A stretch of DNA of 64,000 bases from Streptomyces sp. CG1 (lineage in GTDB: Bacteria > Actinomycetota > Actinomycetes > Streptomycetales > Streptomycetaceae), in contig NZ_CP163518.1 of assembly GCF_041080625.1 (NCBI RefSeq), positions 3,286,001 through 3,350,000 on the forward strand, in the 5' to 3' direction. Below, piece after piece: positions 54,186-63,025 of the stretch. The notes beneath the pieces were generated by a model. It worked only from the letters and a program-made list of their open reading frames with translations, was not told where the DNA came from and did not search any database. Made by a program: the position numbers and the translations under genes. Numbering within the stretch: position 1 is the first letter of the stretch; each line of letters starts with the position of its first letter.

Positions 54186-54393
54186 CGGACTTGCCCCGCG
54201 CCGCGGCGGCCCGGCCGCGCTTGACGTAGTACCAGGTCATGTTGGAGGTCAGTCCCGCCAGCAGCACCCAGACGATCCCCAGCCAGCTGCCCCGGGCGAA
54301 GGAGACGACGGCGGCGGCCACGGCGAGGACGCAGACGACGAGGGCGTAGAGGGCGAGTCGCCGGGTCTGGGCGGGCGGGGGAATAGGGGGCAT
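54175..54393 (-). CDS. Small membrane protein, two helices
   Basis: 72 residues; AAGGAG in front of the internal ATG decides the start against a longer frame. Two hydrophobic segments (about 12-30 and 37-53: LALYALVVCVLAVAAAVVSF and SWLGIVWVLLAGLTSNM) and a basic C-terminus (YYVKRGRAAAARGK). No family recognised. It follows the F420 oxidoreductase gene by 55 bases on the same strand and overlaps the M50 gene tail by 11 bases. Confidence 0.75.
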   Translation of the reverse strand: MPPIPPPAQTRRLALYALVVCVLAVAAAVVSFARGSWLGIVWVLLAGLTSNMTWYYVKRGRAAAARGKSVTG

Positions 54394-54448
54394 AGGGCTC
54401 GGCTCCTTGCGGGGGACACTGCTTCGCCGACCAGTGTCCCCCATGGGG

Positions 54449-55171
54449 TCATACGTCCGTGACGCGGAGCCCGGCGTGTGCCTTGTAGCGGCGGTTGACC
54501 GAGATCAGGTTCGCGACCAGGGACTCCACCTGGTGGGCGTTGCGCAGCCGGCCTGCGAAGACGCCGCGCATGCCGGGGATGCGCCCGGCCAGCGCCTGCA
54601 CGATCTCCACGTCGGCCCGCTCCTCGCCGAGCACCATCACATCGGTGTCGATCTGCTCGATCTCCGGGTCCTGGAGCAGGACGGCCGACAGATGGTGGAA
54701 GGCGGCGGTGACGCGGGAGTCCGGCAGCAGGGCGGCGGCCTGCTCGGCGGCGCTGCCCTCCTCGGGCCTGAGGGCGTAGGCGCCCTTCTTGTCGAAGCCG
54801 AGCGGGTTGACGCAGTCCACGACGAGCTTGCCGGCCAGTGCGTCGCGCAGCGACTTCAGGGTGTCGCCGTGGCCCTCCCACGGTACGGCGACGATCACGA
54901 TGTCACTGCGGCGCGCGGTCTCGGCGTTGTCGGCGCCCTCGACGCCGTGGCCCAGCTCCTGGGCGGCGGCCTGAGCGCGTTCGGCGGCCCGGGAGCCGAT
55001 GATCACCTTCTGGCCGGCCCGGGCGAGCCGGTAGGCGAGGCCCTTGCCCTGCGGTCCGGTGCCGCCGAGCACGCCGACGGCATACCCGGAGACGTCGGGC
55101 AGGTCCCAGGGGTCCTTGGCAGGGGCCTTGCCAGGGGTCTGTGCGCTGTCGGAAGAGGTCGTAGAGGTCAT
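54449..55171 (-). CDS. npdG: F420H2:NADP+ oxidoreductase
   Basis: 240 residues, ATG start. Rossmann dinucleotide motif GVLGGTGPQGKGLAYRLARAG with the NADP-selecting IIGSR, then IVIVAVPWEGH, VVDCVNPLGFDKKG and FHHLSAVLL. This is the NpdG/Fno family, which moves hydride between NADPH and cofactor F420 in the cytoplasm. Reduced F420 serves actinobacterial flavin reductases, including those of antibiotic pathways. The C-terminal NAHQVESLVANLISVNRRYK is the family dimer helix. Confidence 0.9.
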   Translation of the reverse strand: MTSTTSSDSAQTPGKAPAKDPWDLPDVSGYAVGVLGGTGPQGKGLAYRLARAGQKVIIGSRAAERAQAAAQELGHGVEGADNAETARRSDIVIVAVPWEGHGDTLKSLRDALAGKLVVDCVNPLGFDKKGAYALRPEEGSAAEQAAALLPDSRVTAAFHHLSAVLLQDPEIEQIDTDVMVLGEERADVEIVQALAGRIPGMRGVFAGRLRNAHQVESLVANLISVNRRYKAHAGLRVTDV

Positions 55172-55209
55172 GGGGGCGACTCTACGTCCGTGCCGGGGAC
55201 GGCACCGGA

Positions 55210-56283
55210 TCAGGTGAGCCGGTGTACCGGCACCCGGCGGAAAGTGAGGGTCTCGTAGGCGGTGAAGTCGCCGGTCTCGTAAAGGAGTCCGACCGTGTCC
55301 GCGTCGACGCGGACCAGGTCGGAGTAGGCGGCGGGCAGCCCGTCGACGGTGTACGCGGTGCGCCAGGTGGTACCGCCGTCGGTGGAGGCCCGGAGCGTCA
55401 TCAGGGCGCGGAAGGCGGGGTCGGCCGGGCCGGAGTAGAGGAGCAGGCCGGGGTCGCGGAGCTGCAGGACGGAGGCCTGGCAGACCGGGGCGGTCAGCCC
55501 TGCCTGCGGCCGGAACGGCCTGACCAGGGTCATCCCGCCGTCCGTCGAGTGGGCGTCGGCGCGGTTGCCGGGCGAGCGCGAATGGTTGCGGGTGTTGAAG
55601 TAGACGCGCCCGTCGGGGAGTTCGGCGGCGGTGGTCTCGTTGACGTTGATGTAGCCGCCGGTGTTCTCGTCGATGTATCCGAGGTACCAGTTCTCGCCCC
55701 GGTCGTCGCTGAGCAGGCAGTGACCGCTGTGGTACTTCGCCTCGGTGCCGGTGTCGCCGCCGGTGGGCGGCAGGGTGTGGTTGGCCGGGACGAGGACGCG
55801 CCCGCTGCCGAGCTGGAGGGCGTGGCCCGGGGTGGTGGCGTACCAGCGCCAGTCGGGCCGCTTCACCTGCGCGGTGATCTCCTTCGGCACGGCCCAGGAC
55901 ACCCCGTCGTCATCGCTGTGCTGCACCCACACCCGGCGCCCGTCGGCGTCCTCGACCCGGCCGCGCAGGATGGCGTCCTCGGTGGCGGAGGCCGCGGCCC
56001 GGATGTGCACGAGCAGGATCCGGCCGGTGTCGAGGACGACGGGGGCGGGGTTGCCGGCGAGGTGGTCGCCGTTGCTCGCGGCGATCCGGAGCGGCCCCCA
56101 GGTACGGCCGCCGTCCGTGGACCGCCTGAGCACGATGTCGATCTGCCCGTGGTCGGCGGCGGAGCCGGACCGGCCCTCGCAGAAGGCGAGGAGGGTACCG
56201 GCGCCGGTGACCACGACCGCCGGGATCCGGAAGCTGGCGTAGCCCTCCTGTCCGGCGCGGAAGGGGACGGTGACCTCGGTCAT
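55210..56283 (-). CDS. Sialidase/exo-alpha-sialidase family protein without signal peptide
   Basis: 357 residues. The FRIP motif (YASFRIPAVVV) and Asp-box repeats STDGGRTWG, SDDDGVSW, SDDRGENW and STDGGTTW define a six-bladed sialidase propeller; CEGRSGSAADHGQIDIVLRR carries the expected Arg and Asp. No signal peptide or carbohydrate-binding module is seen, so the enzyme appears cytoplasmic, unlike most bacterial sialidases. The true sugar substrate is open. Single gene, 38 bases from npdG. Confidence 0.87.
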   Translation of the reverse strand: MTEVTVPFRAGQEGYASFRIPAVVVTGAGTLLAFCEGRSGSAADHGQIDIVLRRSTDGGRTWGPLRIAASNGDHLAGNPAPVVLDTGRILLVHIRAAASATEDAILRGRVEDADGRRVWVQHSDDDGVSWAVPKEITAQVKRPDWRWYATTPGHALQLGSGRVLVPANHTLPPTGGDTGTEAKYHSGHCLLSDDRGENWYLGYIDENTGGYINVNETTAAELPDGRVYFNTRNHSRSPGNRADAHSTDGGMTLVRPFRPQAGLTAPVCQASVLQLRDPGLLLYSGPADPAFRALMTLRASTDGGTTWRTAYTVDGLPAAYSDLVRVDADTVGLLYETGDFTAYETLTFRRVPVHRLT

Positions 56284-56404
56284 CGGGCGGCTCCTCGGGG
56301 TCGTACGGGACCGGATCGTACGGGACCGGTGAATGTCCCCGGGGCGGGCGAATTCCGGGTGAACTCCGTGTCACGAGTGACCGGTTGCGGCAGGATGCGG
56401 GCGC

Positions 56405-57001
56405 ATGGACGCCGTACGGGTCGCGCTGCTGCGCGAAGTGCTCGCCGGGACCGAGTGGCTGGGCGCCACCCGGAGATTCGCGGGGGTGCTGCGCGGGTCC
56501 GTGGTGGCCCACGGGGGCGGGCTGCTGCTGGTGGGCACACCGGAGTACGAACCCTGGCATCTGGCCGCGCACCTGGTGGACGAGGCGGCGTGGTCCGGCA
56601 CACCCGAGCTGGCGCCGACGCTCGTACGACATGACGCGCGCCCCTGTGACCCGCCCCATCTCGCCGTCGGACCCGGGCGGATCGCGGCGGCGCGACGCGG
56701 GGAGACCCTGCTGGTCGTGGCGCCCGAGGAGCCGGCACCGCTGCTGGAGCGTGTGCACTCGGCCCGGCGGGCCGGGGTGACGGTACTGGCCCTGGGGGCC
56801 GGCGGGGGCGAGCTGGCCGCGATGGCCCACGAGTCTCTGGCGGCACCGGAGGGGTCGGAGCTGGACCTGGACACGGTGCAGCACCTGGTCAGCGCGGGGG
56901 CGGGCGAGAACGCGGGCTCTCCGAGGGTTCGGCGGGGTTTCCGCGACCGCCTGTCGCGGCTGGCGGAGGCCTTGACGGCACCGCCCCCTGCCCCCTGGTG
57001 A
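56405..57001 (+). CDS. Conserved hypothetical protein with SIS-like segment
   Basis: 198 residues, ATG start. I do not recognise the family. The C-terminal half contains GETLLVVAPEEPAPLLERVHSARRAGVTVLALG followed by a Gly-rich turn, an outline reminiscent of a Rossmann-like sugar isomerase (SIS) strand-helix unit, but catalytic residues cannot be named. Rich in Ala and Arg, no signal peptide. It lies alone between the sialidase and an MFS gene. Confidence 0.75.
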   Translation: MDAVRVALLREVLAGTEWLGATRRFAGVLRGSVVAHGGGLLLVGTPEYEPWHLAAHLVDEAAWSGTPELAPTLVRHDARPCDPPHLAVGPGRIAAARRGETLLVVAPEEPAPLLERVHSARRAGVTVLALGAGGGELAAMAHESLAAPEGSELDLDTVQHLVSAGAGENAGSPRVRRGFRDRLSRLAEALTAPPPAPW

Positions 57002-57087
57002 CAACCTTTCCCACCCGCCCGTCCCGGCCGGCTGGGAGGTCCCGAAAACCGGTTGCCCGGTGATCCGGACCGGTCGAACATTCCCCA

Positions 57088-58365
57088 GTGATCCGCGCTC
57101 TGCTCCCCGACCTGTCCCCCTGGAAGACCTCCGTAGATTTCCGTCGGCTCTGGATGTCCGGACTGATCAGCAACTTCGGCAGCTTCCTCACCCTCGTGGC
57201 GCTGCCCGTCCAGCTGAAGGACCTCACCGGATCGACGGCGGCCGTGGGCGCGATCGGCGCCGTGGAGCTGCTCCCCCTCGTCGTCTGCGGACTGTACGGC
57301 GGTGCCCTCGCCGACGCGCTCGACAAGCGGAAGCTCATCGTGTGGACCGAGGCCGGTCAGGGCCTGCTCAGCGCGGCCCTGCTGCTCAACGCCCTGCTCC
57401 CGCACCCGACGGTCTGGCCGCTGTACGCCGTCGCCGCCCTCTCCTCCGCCCTGGGCTCCCTGCAGCGCCCGGCACTCGACTCCCTGTGGCCCCGGATCGT
57501 CGCCCACGCCGACATCCCCGCCGCGGCCTCACTGAACTCGCTGCGCTGGACCGTGGGCGGAGTGGCCGGCCCGGCGCTCGCGGGTGTCGTCGTCGCCTAC
57601 GCGGGCCTCGGCTGGGCCTACGCCGTCGACCTGCTGACCTTCGCGGTCTCCGTGGCGTACATCGTCCGGATCGCTCCCTCCCCCGCCTCTCACGAGGCCG
57701 CGAAGCCGTCGTTGAGGGCCATCGCGGAAGGCGCCAGGTACGCCTGGAGCCGCAAGGAACTCCTCGGCACCTACGCCGTCGACCTCGCGGCGATGTCCCT
57801 GGCCATGCCGCTCGCCGTACTGCCGTTCCTCGCCGACGAACTGCACGCCGACTGGGCGCTCGGGCTGATGTACGCCGCCCTCCCGGCCGGCTCCCTGCTG
57901 GTGAGCCTGACCAGCGGCTGGGCCTCCCGGATCCACCGGCACGGGCTGATGGTGGTGGTGTCGGCCACCGGCTGGGGCCTGGCGGTCACCGCGGCCGGCC
58001 TGTGCGGGAACGTGTGGCTGGTGCTCCTCTTCCTGACCGTCGGTGGCGGCTTCGACATGGTCTCCGGGGTCTTCCGGGCCGCCATGTGGAACCAGACCAT
58101 CCCCGACGAACTGCGCGGCCGGCTCGCCGGGATCGAGCTGCTGTCCTACTCGGTCGGCCCCCAGCTCGGCCAGGTCCGGGCGGGCGGCCTGGCCGCCTGG
58201 GCGGGCGTGCGGACCTCCGTCGTCGCCGGCGGGCTGGCGTGCGCGGGCGCCATGGGCCTGCTCGCGCTCTGCCTGCCGCGCCTCATGACGTACGACGCCC
58301 GGACGAACGAACACGCCGTACGGATGAGGGAGCGACGCGCCGCCACCACTCCGGCCGCCGGCTGA
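57088..58365 (+). CDS. MFS transporter, EntS/MFS_3 type
   Basis: 425 residues from GTG. Twelve helices; ISNFGSFLTLVALPVQLKDLTGSTAAVG and YGGALADALDKRKLIVWTEAGQ are typical of the enterobactin-exporter-like MFS_3 group. SLQRPALDSLWPRIV is the second signature. It may export siderophores or metabolites; no biosynthetic genes are near. Its stop TGA abuts the convergent small gene's stop, together reading TGATCA. Confidence 0.88.
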   Translation: MIRALLPDLSPWKTSVDFRRLWMSGLISNFGSFLTLVALPVQLKDLTGSTAAVGAIGAVELLPLVVCGLYGGALADALDKRKLIVWTEAGQGLLSAALLLNALLPHPTVWPLYAVAALSSALGSLQRPALDSLWPRIVAHADIPAAASLNSLRWTVGGVAGPALAGVVVAYAGLGWAYAVDLLTFAVSVAYIVRIAPSPASHEAAKPSLRAIAEGARYAWSRKELLGTYAVDLAAMSLAMPLAVLPFLADELHADWALGLMYAALPAGSLLVSLTSGWASRIHRHGLMVVVSATGWGLAVTAAGLCGNVWLVLLFLTVGGGFDMVSGVFRAAMWNQTIPDELRGRLAGIELLSYSVGPQLGQVRAGGLAAWAGVRTSVVAGGLACAGAMGLLALCLPRLMTYDARTNEHAVRMRERRAATTPAAG

Positions 58366-58599
58366 TCACCCCTCGTCGGCGTCCCTCTGCTGAGCCTTGT
58401 CGTGCCAGCGCGGGTCGGTCTCCCATTCGAGGTTGCGCTCGCGGGCCGTCTCCATCGCGTGCTCGGCCTCCTCGCGGCTGGTGTACGGCCCGAAACGGTC
58501 CTTGGCCGGGCACTCCGGCCCCTCCTCGACCTTGCCGTGCACCAGGCAGTAGTACCACTCGCCTGGCTTGCCGACGGTGCGCTTCTTGAACAGGGCCAT
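58366..58599 (-). CDS. Small conserved cytoplasmic protein
   Basis: 77 residues; AGGAG precedes the [28 protein letters not shown] has two cysteines and one histidine that could bind a metal, followed by a SPOR-like [17 protein letters not shown] helix and acidic tail. I recall near-identical proteins in many streptomycetes but no known function. Divergent from map. Confidence 0.82.
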   Translation of the reverse strand: MALFKKRTVGKPGEWYYCLVHGKVEEGPECPAKDRFGPYTSREEAEHAMETARERNLEWETDPRWHDKAQQRDADEG

Positions 58600-58657
58600 G
58601 AACAGCTCCTCTCGCCACCGACATGTTCCCCCATGTCGGCTGGATAGACTCGCTGGC

Positions 58658-59515
58658 ATGTCTGGCCAGTCGCTGCTCGTACCAGGGGAGCTTTCCCCCA
58701 CCCGTTCGGTCCCCGGAAACATCCGCCGCCCCGAGTACGTCGGCAAGCCCGCGCCGACGCCGTACACCGGGCCGGAGGTGCAGACCCCGGAGACCATCGA
58801 GGCGATGCGGATCGCCGGCCGTATCGCCGCACAGGCGATGGCGGAGGCCGCGCGGATCATCGCGCCCGGTGTCACCACGGACCAGCTGGACAAGGTCGCC
58901 CATGAGTACATGTGCGACCACGGCGCCTACCCGTCCACGCTCGGCTACCGCGGCTTCCCGAAGTCACTGTGCACCTCGGTCAACGAAGTCATCTGCCACG
59001 GCATCCCGGACTCGACGGTCCTCAGGGACGGCGACATCGTCAACCTGGACGTGACCGCGTACATCGGCGGGGTGCACGGCGACAACAACGCCACGTACCT
59101 GGTCGGGGACGTGGACGAGGAGTCACGGCTGCTGGTGGAGCGGACCCGTGAGTCCCTCGGCCGCGCGATCAAGGCGGTCAAGCCGGGCCGGCAGATCAAT
59201 GTCATCGGCCGGGTCATCGAGTCGTACGCCAAGCGCTTCGGGTACGGCGTGGTGCGCGACTTCACCGGGCACGGCATCAACGCGTCGTTCCACTCCGGCC
59301 TGATCATCCCGCACTACGACAGCCCGCACGCGACGACGGTCATGCAGCCGGGCATGACGTTCACGATCGAGCCGATGCTTACGCTGGGCACCCACGAGTA
59401 CGACATGTGGGACGACGGCTGGACGGTCGTGACGAAGGACCGCAGGCGGACGGCCCAGTTCGAGCACACGCTGGTGGTGACGGAGACCGGCGCGGACATC
59501 CTGACCCTGCCGTAG
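58658..59515 (+). CDS. map: Methionine aminopeptidase type I
   Basis: 285 residues. The start is the ATG of [14 protein letters not shown], 14-40 residues longer at the N-terminus than minimal MetAP, as in the actinobacterial MetAP1c group with a PxxP-type extension ([18 protein letters not shown]). All five metal ligands are present: two Asp ([14 protein letters not shown]), His ([10 protein letters not shown]), Glu (FTIEPML) and Glu (QFEHTL). It removes initiator methionine in the cytoplasm. A hairpin terminator follows. Confidence 0.95.
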   Translation: MSGQSLLVPGELSPTRSVPGNIRRPEYVGKPAPTPYTGPEVQTPETIEAMRIAGRIAAQAMAEAARIIAPGVTTDQLDKVAHEYMCDHGAYPSTLGYRGFPKSLCTSVNEVICHGIPDSTVLRDGDIVNLDVTAYIGGVHGDNNATYLVGDVDEESRLLVERTRESLGRAIKAVKPGRQINVIGRVIESYAKRFGYGVVRDFTGHGINASFHSGLIIPHYDSPHATTVMQPGMTFTIEPMLTLGTHEYDMWDDGWTVVTKDRRRTAQFEHTLVVTETGADILTLP

Positions 59516-59544
59516 CGCCGCGCTCGCCCCCGCCACGGCCGCAC

Positions 59545-59575
59545 AGCCCGCCCTTAGCGAGGGCGGGCTTTCTCT
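59545..59575 (+). terminator. Terminator after map
   Basis: Perfect 10-bp stem AGCCCGCCCT / AGGGCGGGCT (59545-59554 and 59560-59569), 5-base loop, then TTCTCTT. Confidence 0.88.
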
Positions 59576-59587
59576 TGTAGACTTTTA

Positions 59588-59602
59588 CCGACATGATGTC
59601 GG
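59588..59602. promoter_or_regulatory. Perfect palindrome just upstream of the heme oxygenase gene
   Basis: CCGACATGATGTCGG is a perfect 7-bp inverted repeat around one base, 23 bases before the chosen start. It follows an AT-rich CTTTTA and may be an operator. It does not match the iron-box consensus of DmdR/IdeR. Confidence 0.5.
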
Positions 59603-59625
59603 CAAGATGGGCAGGGGACGGCCGC

Positions 59626-60273
59626 ATGGACTCCTTCTCGACCCTCATCCGCACCGCGTCCCACGAGCAGCACGTGGCGGCGGAGACGTCGACGTTCATG
59701 AGCGGCCTGCTCGGCGGCCGGCTGGGCGTGGCCGCGTACGCGCGCTACACCGAGCAGCTGTGGTTCGTGTACGAGGCCCTGGAGCGCGGCACCGGGCTGC
59801 TGGTCGCGGACCCGGTGGCGGGGCCGTTCATCCGGCCCGAGCTGCTCCGGCTGGCCGCGCTGGAGCGGGACCTGGCGCATCTGCGGGGCAGCGGCTGGCG
59901 GGCGACCCTGTCCGCCCTGCCCGCGACCCGGGAGTACGCGGACCGGGTCCGCGCGTGCGCCGAGCGCTGGCCCGGCGGTTACGTCGCCCACCACTACACC
60001 CGCTACCTGGGCGATCTGTCCGGCGGCCAGATCATCCGCGACCGGGCGGAGAAGACCTGGGGCTTCGCGAGGAAGGGCGACGGCGTCCGCTTCTACGTCT
60101 TCGAGGGCGTCTCCAACCCGGCCGCGTTCAAGCGGAGTTACCGGGAGCTGCTGGACGCGATACACGTCGACGACCTGGAGAAGCAGCGGATCGTGTCCGA
60201 GTGCAAGCGGGCGTTCGCCCTGAACACGGCCGTCTTCCGGGCTCTCGGCGAGGAGTTCCCGCTGACCGCATGA
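59626..60273 (+). CDS. hmuO: Biliverdin-producing heme oxygenase
   Basis: 215 residues from the ATG opening MDSFSTLIRTAS; an earlier ATG at 59593 falls in the palindrome. It matches HmuO: HEQHVAAETSTFM gives His16 as the likely axial heme ligand, and HHYTRYLGDLSGGQII is the distal helix with the flexible GDLSGG. It opens heme to biliverdin, CO and iron, for iron recovery or heme turnover. It stands alone; no heme uptake genes are in the window. Confidence 0.93.
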   Translation: MDSFSTLIRTASHEQHVAAETSTFMSGLLGGRLGVAAYARYTEQLWFVYEALERGTGLLVADPVAGPFIRPELLRLAALERDLAHLRGSGWRATLSALPATREYADRVRACAERWPGGYVAHHYTRYLGDLSGGQIIRDRAEKTWGFARKGDGVRFYVFEGVSNPAAFKRSYRELLDAIHVDDLEKQRIVSECKRAFALNTAVFRALGEEFPLTA

Positions 60274-60283
60274 CGGTGCGGGG

Positions 60284-60928
60284 CTAGGGCTCCAGGAACA
60301 CCCGCCCGCCGATCTCCACCCACCCGTGCGGCTGCGGTGCGGTCAGGATCTGGGAGCCCTTGCCCTGGGTGATGTTCAGGGCGCGGCCCAGCCGGTCAGT
60401 GAGGAGAAGGGCGGCGGCGCCGGTGGCCTCGTCCTCGTCGATACCGTCGTTCCGGCCGGGGAAGGCACGGGCGCGGATCCGGCCGGCCGCCTCGTCCTGC
60501 CAGGCCCAGGCATAGATCCACTCCCCCGGCGGCGGCACGTCGAGGGCGTCGACCTCGGCGGGGGTGCCGTACTGGCGCAGGGTGCGCGGCGGAGCCCACT
60601 GCGCCCGGGCCTCGATCCAGCTGAACTCGCCGTCCAGCCGGGCGCCCACCACCCCGGCGGGCGTGACCAGTTCGGGCACGTCGAGCAGCCAGGCCGTGCC
60701 GACGCAGGGGTGTCCGGCGAAGGGCAGGCGCAGGGTGGGGGTGTAGATGTCGATCACGCCGCGCTCGGGGTCGTCCACGAACACGGTCTCGCTGAAGCCG
60801 AGTTTGGCCGCCAGCGCCTGCCGGTCGCTCCGCTCGGGCAGCAGCGAGCCGTCGCGAACGACACCGAGTTCGTTGCCGTAGCCGCCGTCCGGTCCGCAGA
60901 AGACGCGGAGTACGTCGTAGTCAGTCAC
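60284..60928 (-). CDS. PhzF-family isomerase-like protein, shorter than usual
   Basis: 214 residues from GTG. PhzF motifs are present: GFSETVFVDD (catalytic Glu), LPFAGHPCVGTAWLL and EDEATGAAALLL. Typical members have about 260-300 residues, so roughly 50-80 are missing, mostly in the second half-barrel. The start overlaps the upstream gene's stop by eight bases (GTGACTGA), so the two are coupled. Substrate unknown; it need not relate to phenazines. Confidence 0.85.
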   Translation of the reverse strand: MTDYDVLRVFCGPDGGYGNELGVVRDGSLLPERSDRQALAAKLGFSETVFVDDPERGVIDIYTPTLRLPFAGHPCVGTAWLLDVPELVTPAGVVGARLDGEFSWIEARAQWAPPRTLRQYGTPAEVDALDVPPPGEWIYAWAWQDEAAGRIRARAFPGRNDGIDEDEATGAAALLLTDRLGRALNITQGKGSQILTAPQPHGWVEIGGRVFLEP

Positions 60929-61814
60929 CGGGGAATTGAAGCATCGCGGCGGCGAGCGCGTGCCAGGCGGGGGCTCCGCCGGGGAGGGGGTGGGTGGCGG
61001 TGGGCACCGTGGCGTACGGCAGCTCGGCGAGTGTGTCGCCGTAGGCCCGGTTCACGGCGTCCCGTTGGCGTTCGGTTTCCGGCCCCGGGGGAAGCGCGGC
61101 GAGTCGCTGCACGTGGTACTCGTGGGCCTCGTCGATCTTTTCGGCGCCGTGCCACTGCTTGTCGGCCGGGGGCAGCTGTGCCAGTACGACACTGTCCGGT
61201 CTCCGGCCCTCGGCCAGCGCCGCCACCGCCCGGTCGTGGCCGTCGAGGAGCAGCCACCCGTCGAGGAAGGTCACCCACCACAGCAGGACGGGGGCCGACG
61301 TGCCCTCGCGGACGAGTCTGCGATGCGCCTTGACCCGGCCGGAGTCGGGTGGCGAGAGCGGGCGCAACGGTACGACCCCGTGCCAGCCGCCACCGCAGTA
61401 CAGCCCGAGGCTGCCGCCGGGCCACTCCCGCACGAAGTCCTCCTCCCAGATGCCGGGCGGGAATCCGGTGCGCAGGGCCAGCTCCCAGCGGCCGTCGCTC
61501 AGCGGGGTCCCGGTCGCCTCCTCCAGCCGGCGCGCGTACTCGTGCGGCCAGTTGACGGACGACCGCTGCCGCGCCGCACTCAGGGGCGGCAGTGGTGAGC
61601 GGTAGCCGTCGAGGCGGTGCAGACGGAGCTCGGGGCAGCAGGGTGCGCCGTCGACGACCGAGCTGCCGAGCAACAGGGGACGCCCGGCCTGCCGCAGGAG
61701 CAGTTTCCTGCCGTCGTCCGCCGTCTCGAAGCGGAGTGACGGCGAGCCCGGCCGGTCCCTGATGTCCAGCACCAGCCGGCCGGCCCCCAGCAGTTCCCTG
61801 CGCGCGTTCCCCAT
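60921..61814 (-). CDS. Conserved hypothetical protein coupled to the PhzF-like gene
   Basis: 297 residues; GGGAGG precedes the ATG. I do not recognise the family. It has an Arg/Trp-rich soluble sequence with FLDGWLLLDGHDRAVAALAEGR, a motif shaped like the DGHHR loop of ParB/sulfiredoxin-like folds, and a C-terminal repeat-poor tail. Its stop overlaps the PhzF start, indicating joint translation and perhaps a shared pathway. Confidence 0.75.
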   Translation of the reverse strand: MGNARRELLGAGRLVLDIRDRPGSPSLRFETADDGRKLLLRQAGRPLLLGSSVVDGAPCCPELRLHRLDGYRSPLPPLSAARQRSSVNWPHEYARRLEEATGTPLSDGRWELALRTGFPPGIWEEDFVREWPGGSLGLYCGGGWHGVVPLRPLSPPDSGRVKAHRRLVREGTSAPVLLWWVTFLDGWLLLDGHDRAVAALAEGRRPDSVVLAQLPPADKQWHGAEKIDEAHEYHVQRLAALPPGPETERQRDAVNRAYGDTLAELPYATVPTATHPLPGGAPAWHALAAAMLQFPGD

Positions 61815-61972
61815 GCCGGTCACCCTCCCACCGCCGGCCGCCCCGTCGCGAACCCAGCCCGACCCGACCGTCCGCCAGGTCACGGTGTGGCCGCTGTACC
61901 TGATCCCGGCGCTCGCCGGGTTCTTCGCCCCGGTAGGGTTCGCCTCCGGGAAGGGGAAGGTGAAGGGACCCG

Positions 61973-62992
61973 ATGAGCAGGGATCGCAGCCCGCGCAGGC
62001 TCCGCAGGCGTGACCGGAAGGCGCTGCTCCGCAGGCGCGGCCGGAACGCGTTCGCGGCGGCCTCGCTGACCGCGCTGTCGCTGACGGCGAGCGGATGCGT
62101 GGTGGTGCACGGGGAGCGGGAGATGCTCCCCTCCGCCACCCGCGCCGAGGCCACGCAGGCGGTCACCGCGTTCACGACCGCGTACAACAAGGCCGACAAG
62201 GCCTACGACAACTCCCTGGACGCGCCTTATCTCACCGGCCCGTTCGGCGACATCACCGCCGCGCGGCTGAAGGCCGGGCACACCAACAGCCCGTCCGGCA
62301 ACCCGAACCACGTGCCGCTGAAACTGTCGGACGTGAAGATCACGATTCCCAGGAAGCCCGGCTGGCCGCGCTGGTTCGTCGCCGACGCACAGGGCAACAA
62401 GACCGGCAAGGCCCGCTGGCTGATGGTGTTCACCCGGGGCGACCTCGGCGCACACTGGCGGGTGGCGTATGTGACGCTCGTGGCGCCCGGCGCCGTACCG
62501 CAGTTCCGGACGGACAAGGACGGCTGGGCCGAGGCGGTACCGGCCGACTCCACCCAAGTCGCCGTCGCGCCGGGGAAGTTGAGCGAGGACTACGCGACGT
62601 ACCTGAAGAAGGGCGGGCCGGGCTTCGCCGACGGCCAGTACACCAGCGCCGAGCGCGCCGACCGGGCCAAGCGGGCCCGCAAGCCCGGCCTGGTCACGCA
62701 GTTCATCGACCGCCCGCTGACGAGCGGCGGCTACGCACCGCTGGCGCTGCGCACCGCGGACGGCGGCGCGCTGGTGTTCTTCACCACACACCACTACGAG
62801 AAGCAGACCGCCGCCACCGGAACCACCGTCGCGGTCCCCAACAAGGACGTCCAGGCCCTGACCCAGGGCGAGGTGAAGCAGTCCCTGACCCTGGAGTTCA
62901 TGTCCGCGGAGGTCGCCCTGGACCCGGCAGGCAACGGCAAGGTGTCGGTACTGGGCCGGGTACCGGGTCTGACATCAGCACAGGGCGAGTAA
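61973..62992 (+). CDS. Lipoprotein of unknown function
   Basis: 339 residues; AAGGG precedes the ATG. Very basic N-terminus (RRLRRRDRKALLRRRGR), then a signal core with lipobox TASGC (Cys 42), so it should be anchored outside the membrane. The mature part is a two-domain alpha/beta sequence (VTAFTTAYNKADKAYDNS, WLMVFTRGDLGAHWRVAYV) similar in outline to NTF2-like lipoproteins conserved in streptomycetes. No catalytic motif seen. Confidence 0.85.
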   Translation: MSRDRSPRRLRRRDRKALLRRRGRNAFAAASLTALSLTASGCVVVHGEREMLPSATRAEATQAVTAFTTAYNKADKAYDNSLDAPYLTGPFGDITAARLKAGHTNSPSGNPNHVPLKLSDVKITIPRKPGWPRWFVADAQGNKTGKARWLMVFTRGDLGAHWRVAYVTLVAPGAVPQFRTDKDGWAEAVPADSTQVAVAPGKLSEDYATYLKKGGPGFADGQYTSAERADRAKRARKPGLVTQFIDRPLTSGGYAPLALRTADGGALVFFTTHHYEKQTAATGTTVAVPNKDVQALTQGEVKQSLTLEFMSAEVALDPAGNGKVSVLGRVPGLTSAQGE

Positions 62993-63025
62993 GGCGACCC
63001 GACCCGACCCGCTCCCGTCAGGCGG

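Noticed and set aside
58363..58368. TGATCA formed by abutting convergent stops as a regulatory site
   Set aside because: Each half is simply a TGA stop; nothing around it suggests function.
59575..59625. DmdR/IdeR iron box before heme oxygenase
   Set aside because: The palindrome present is CCGACATGATGTCGG, unlike the TTAGGTTAG consensus.
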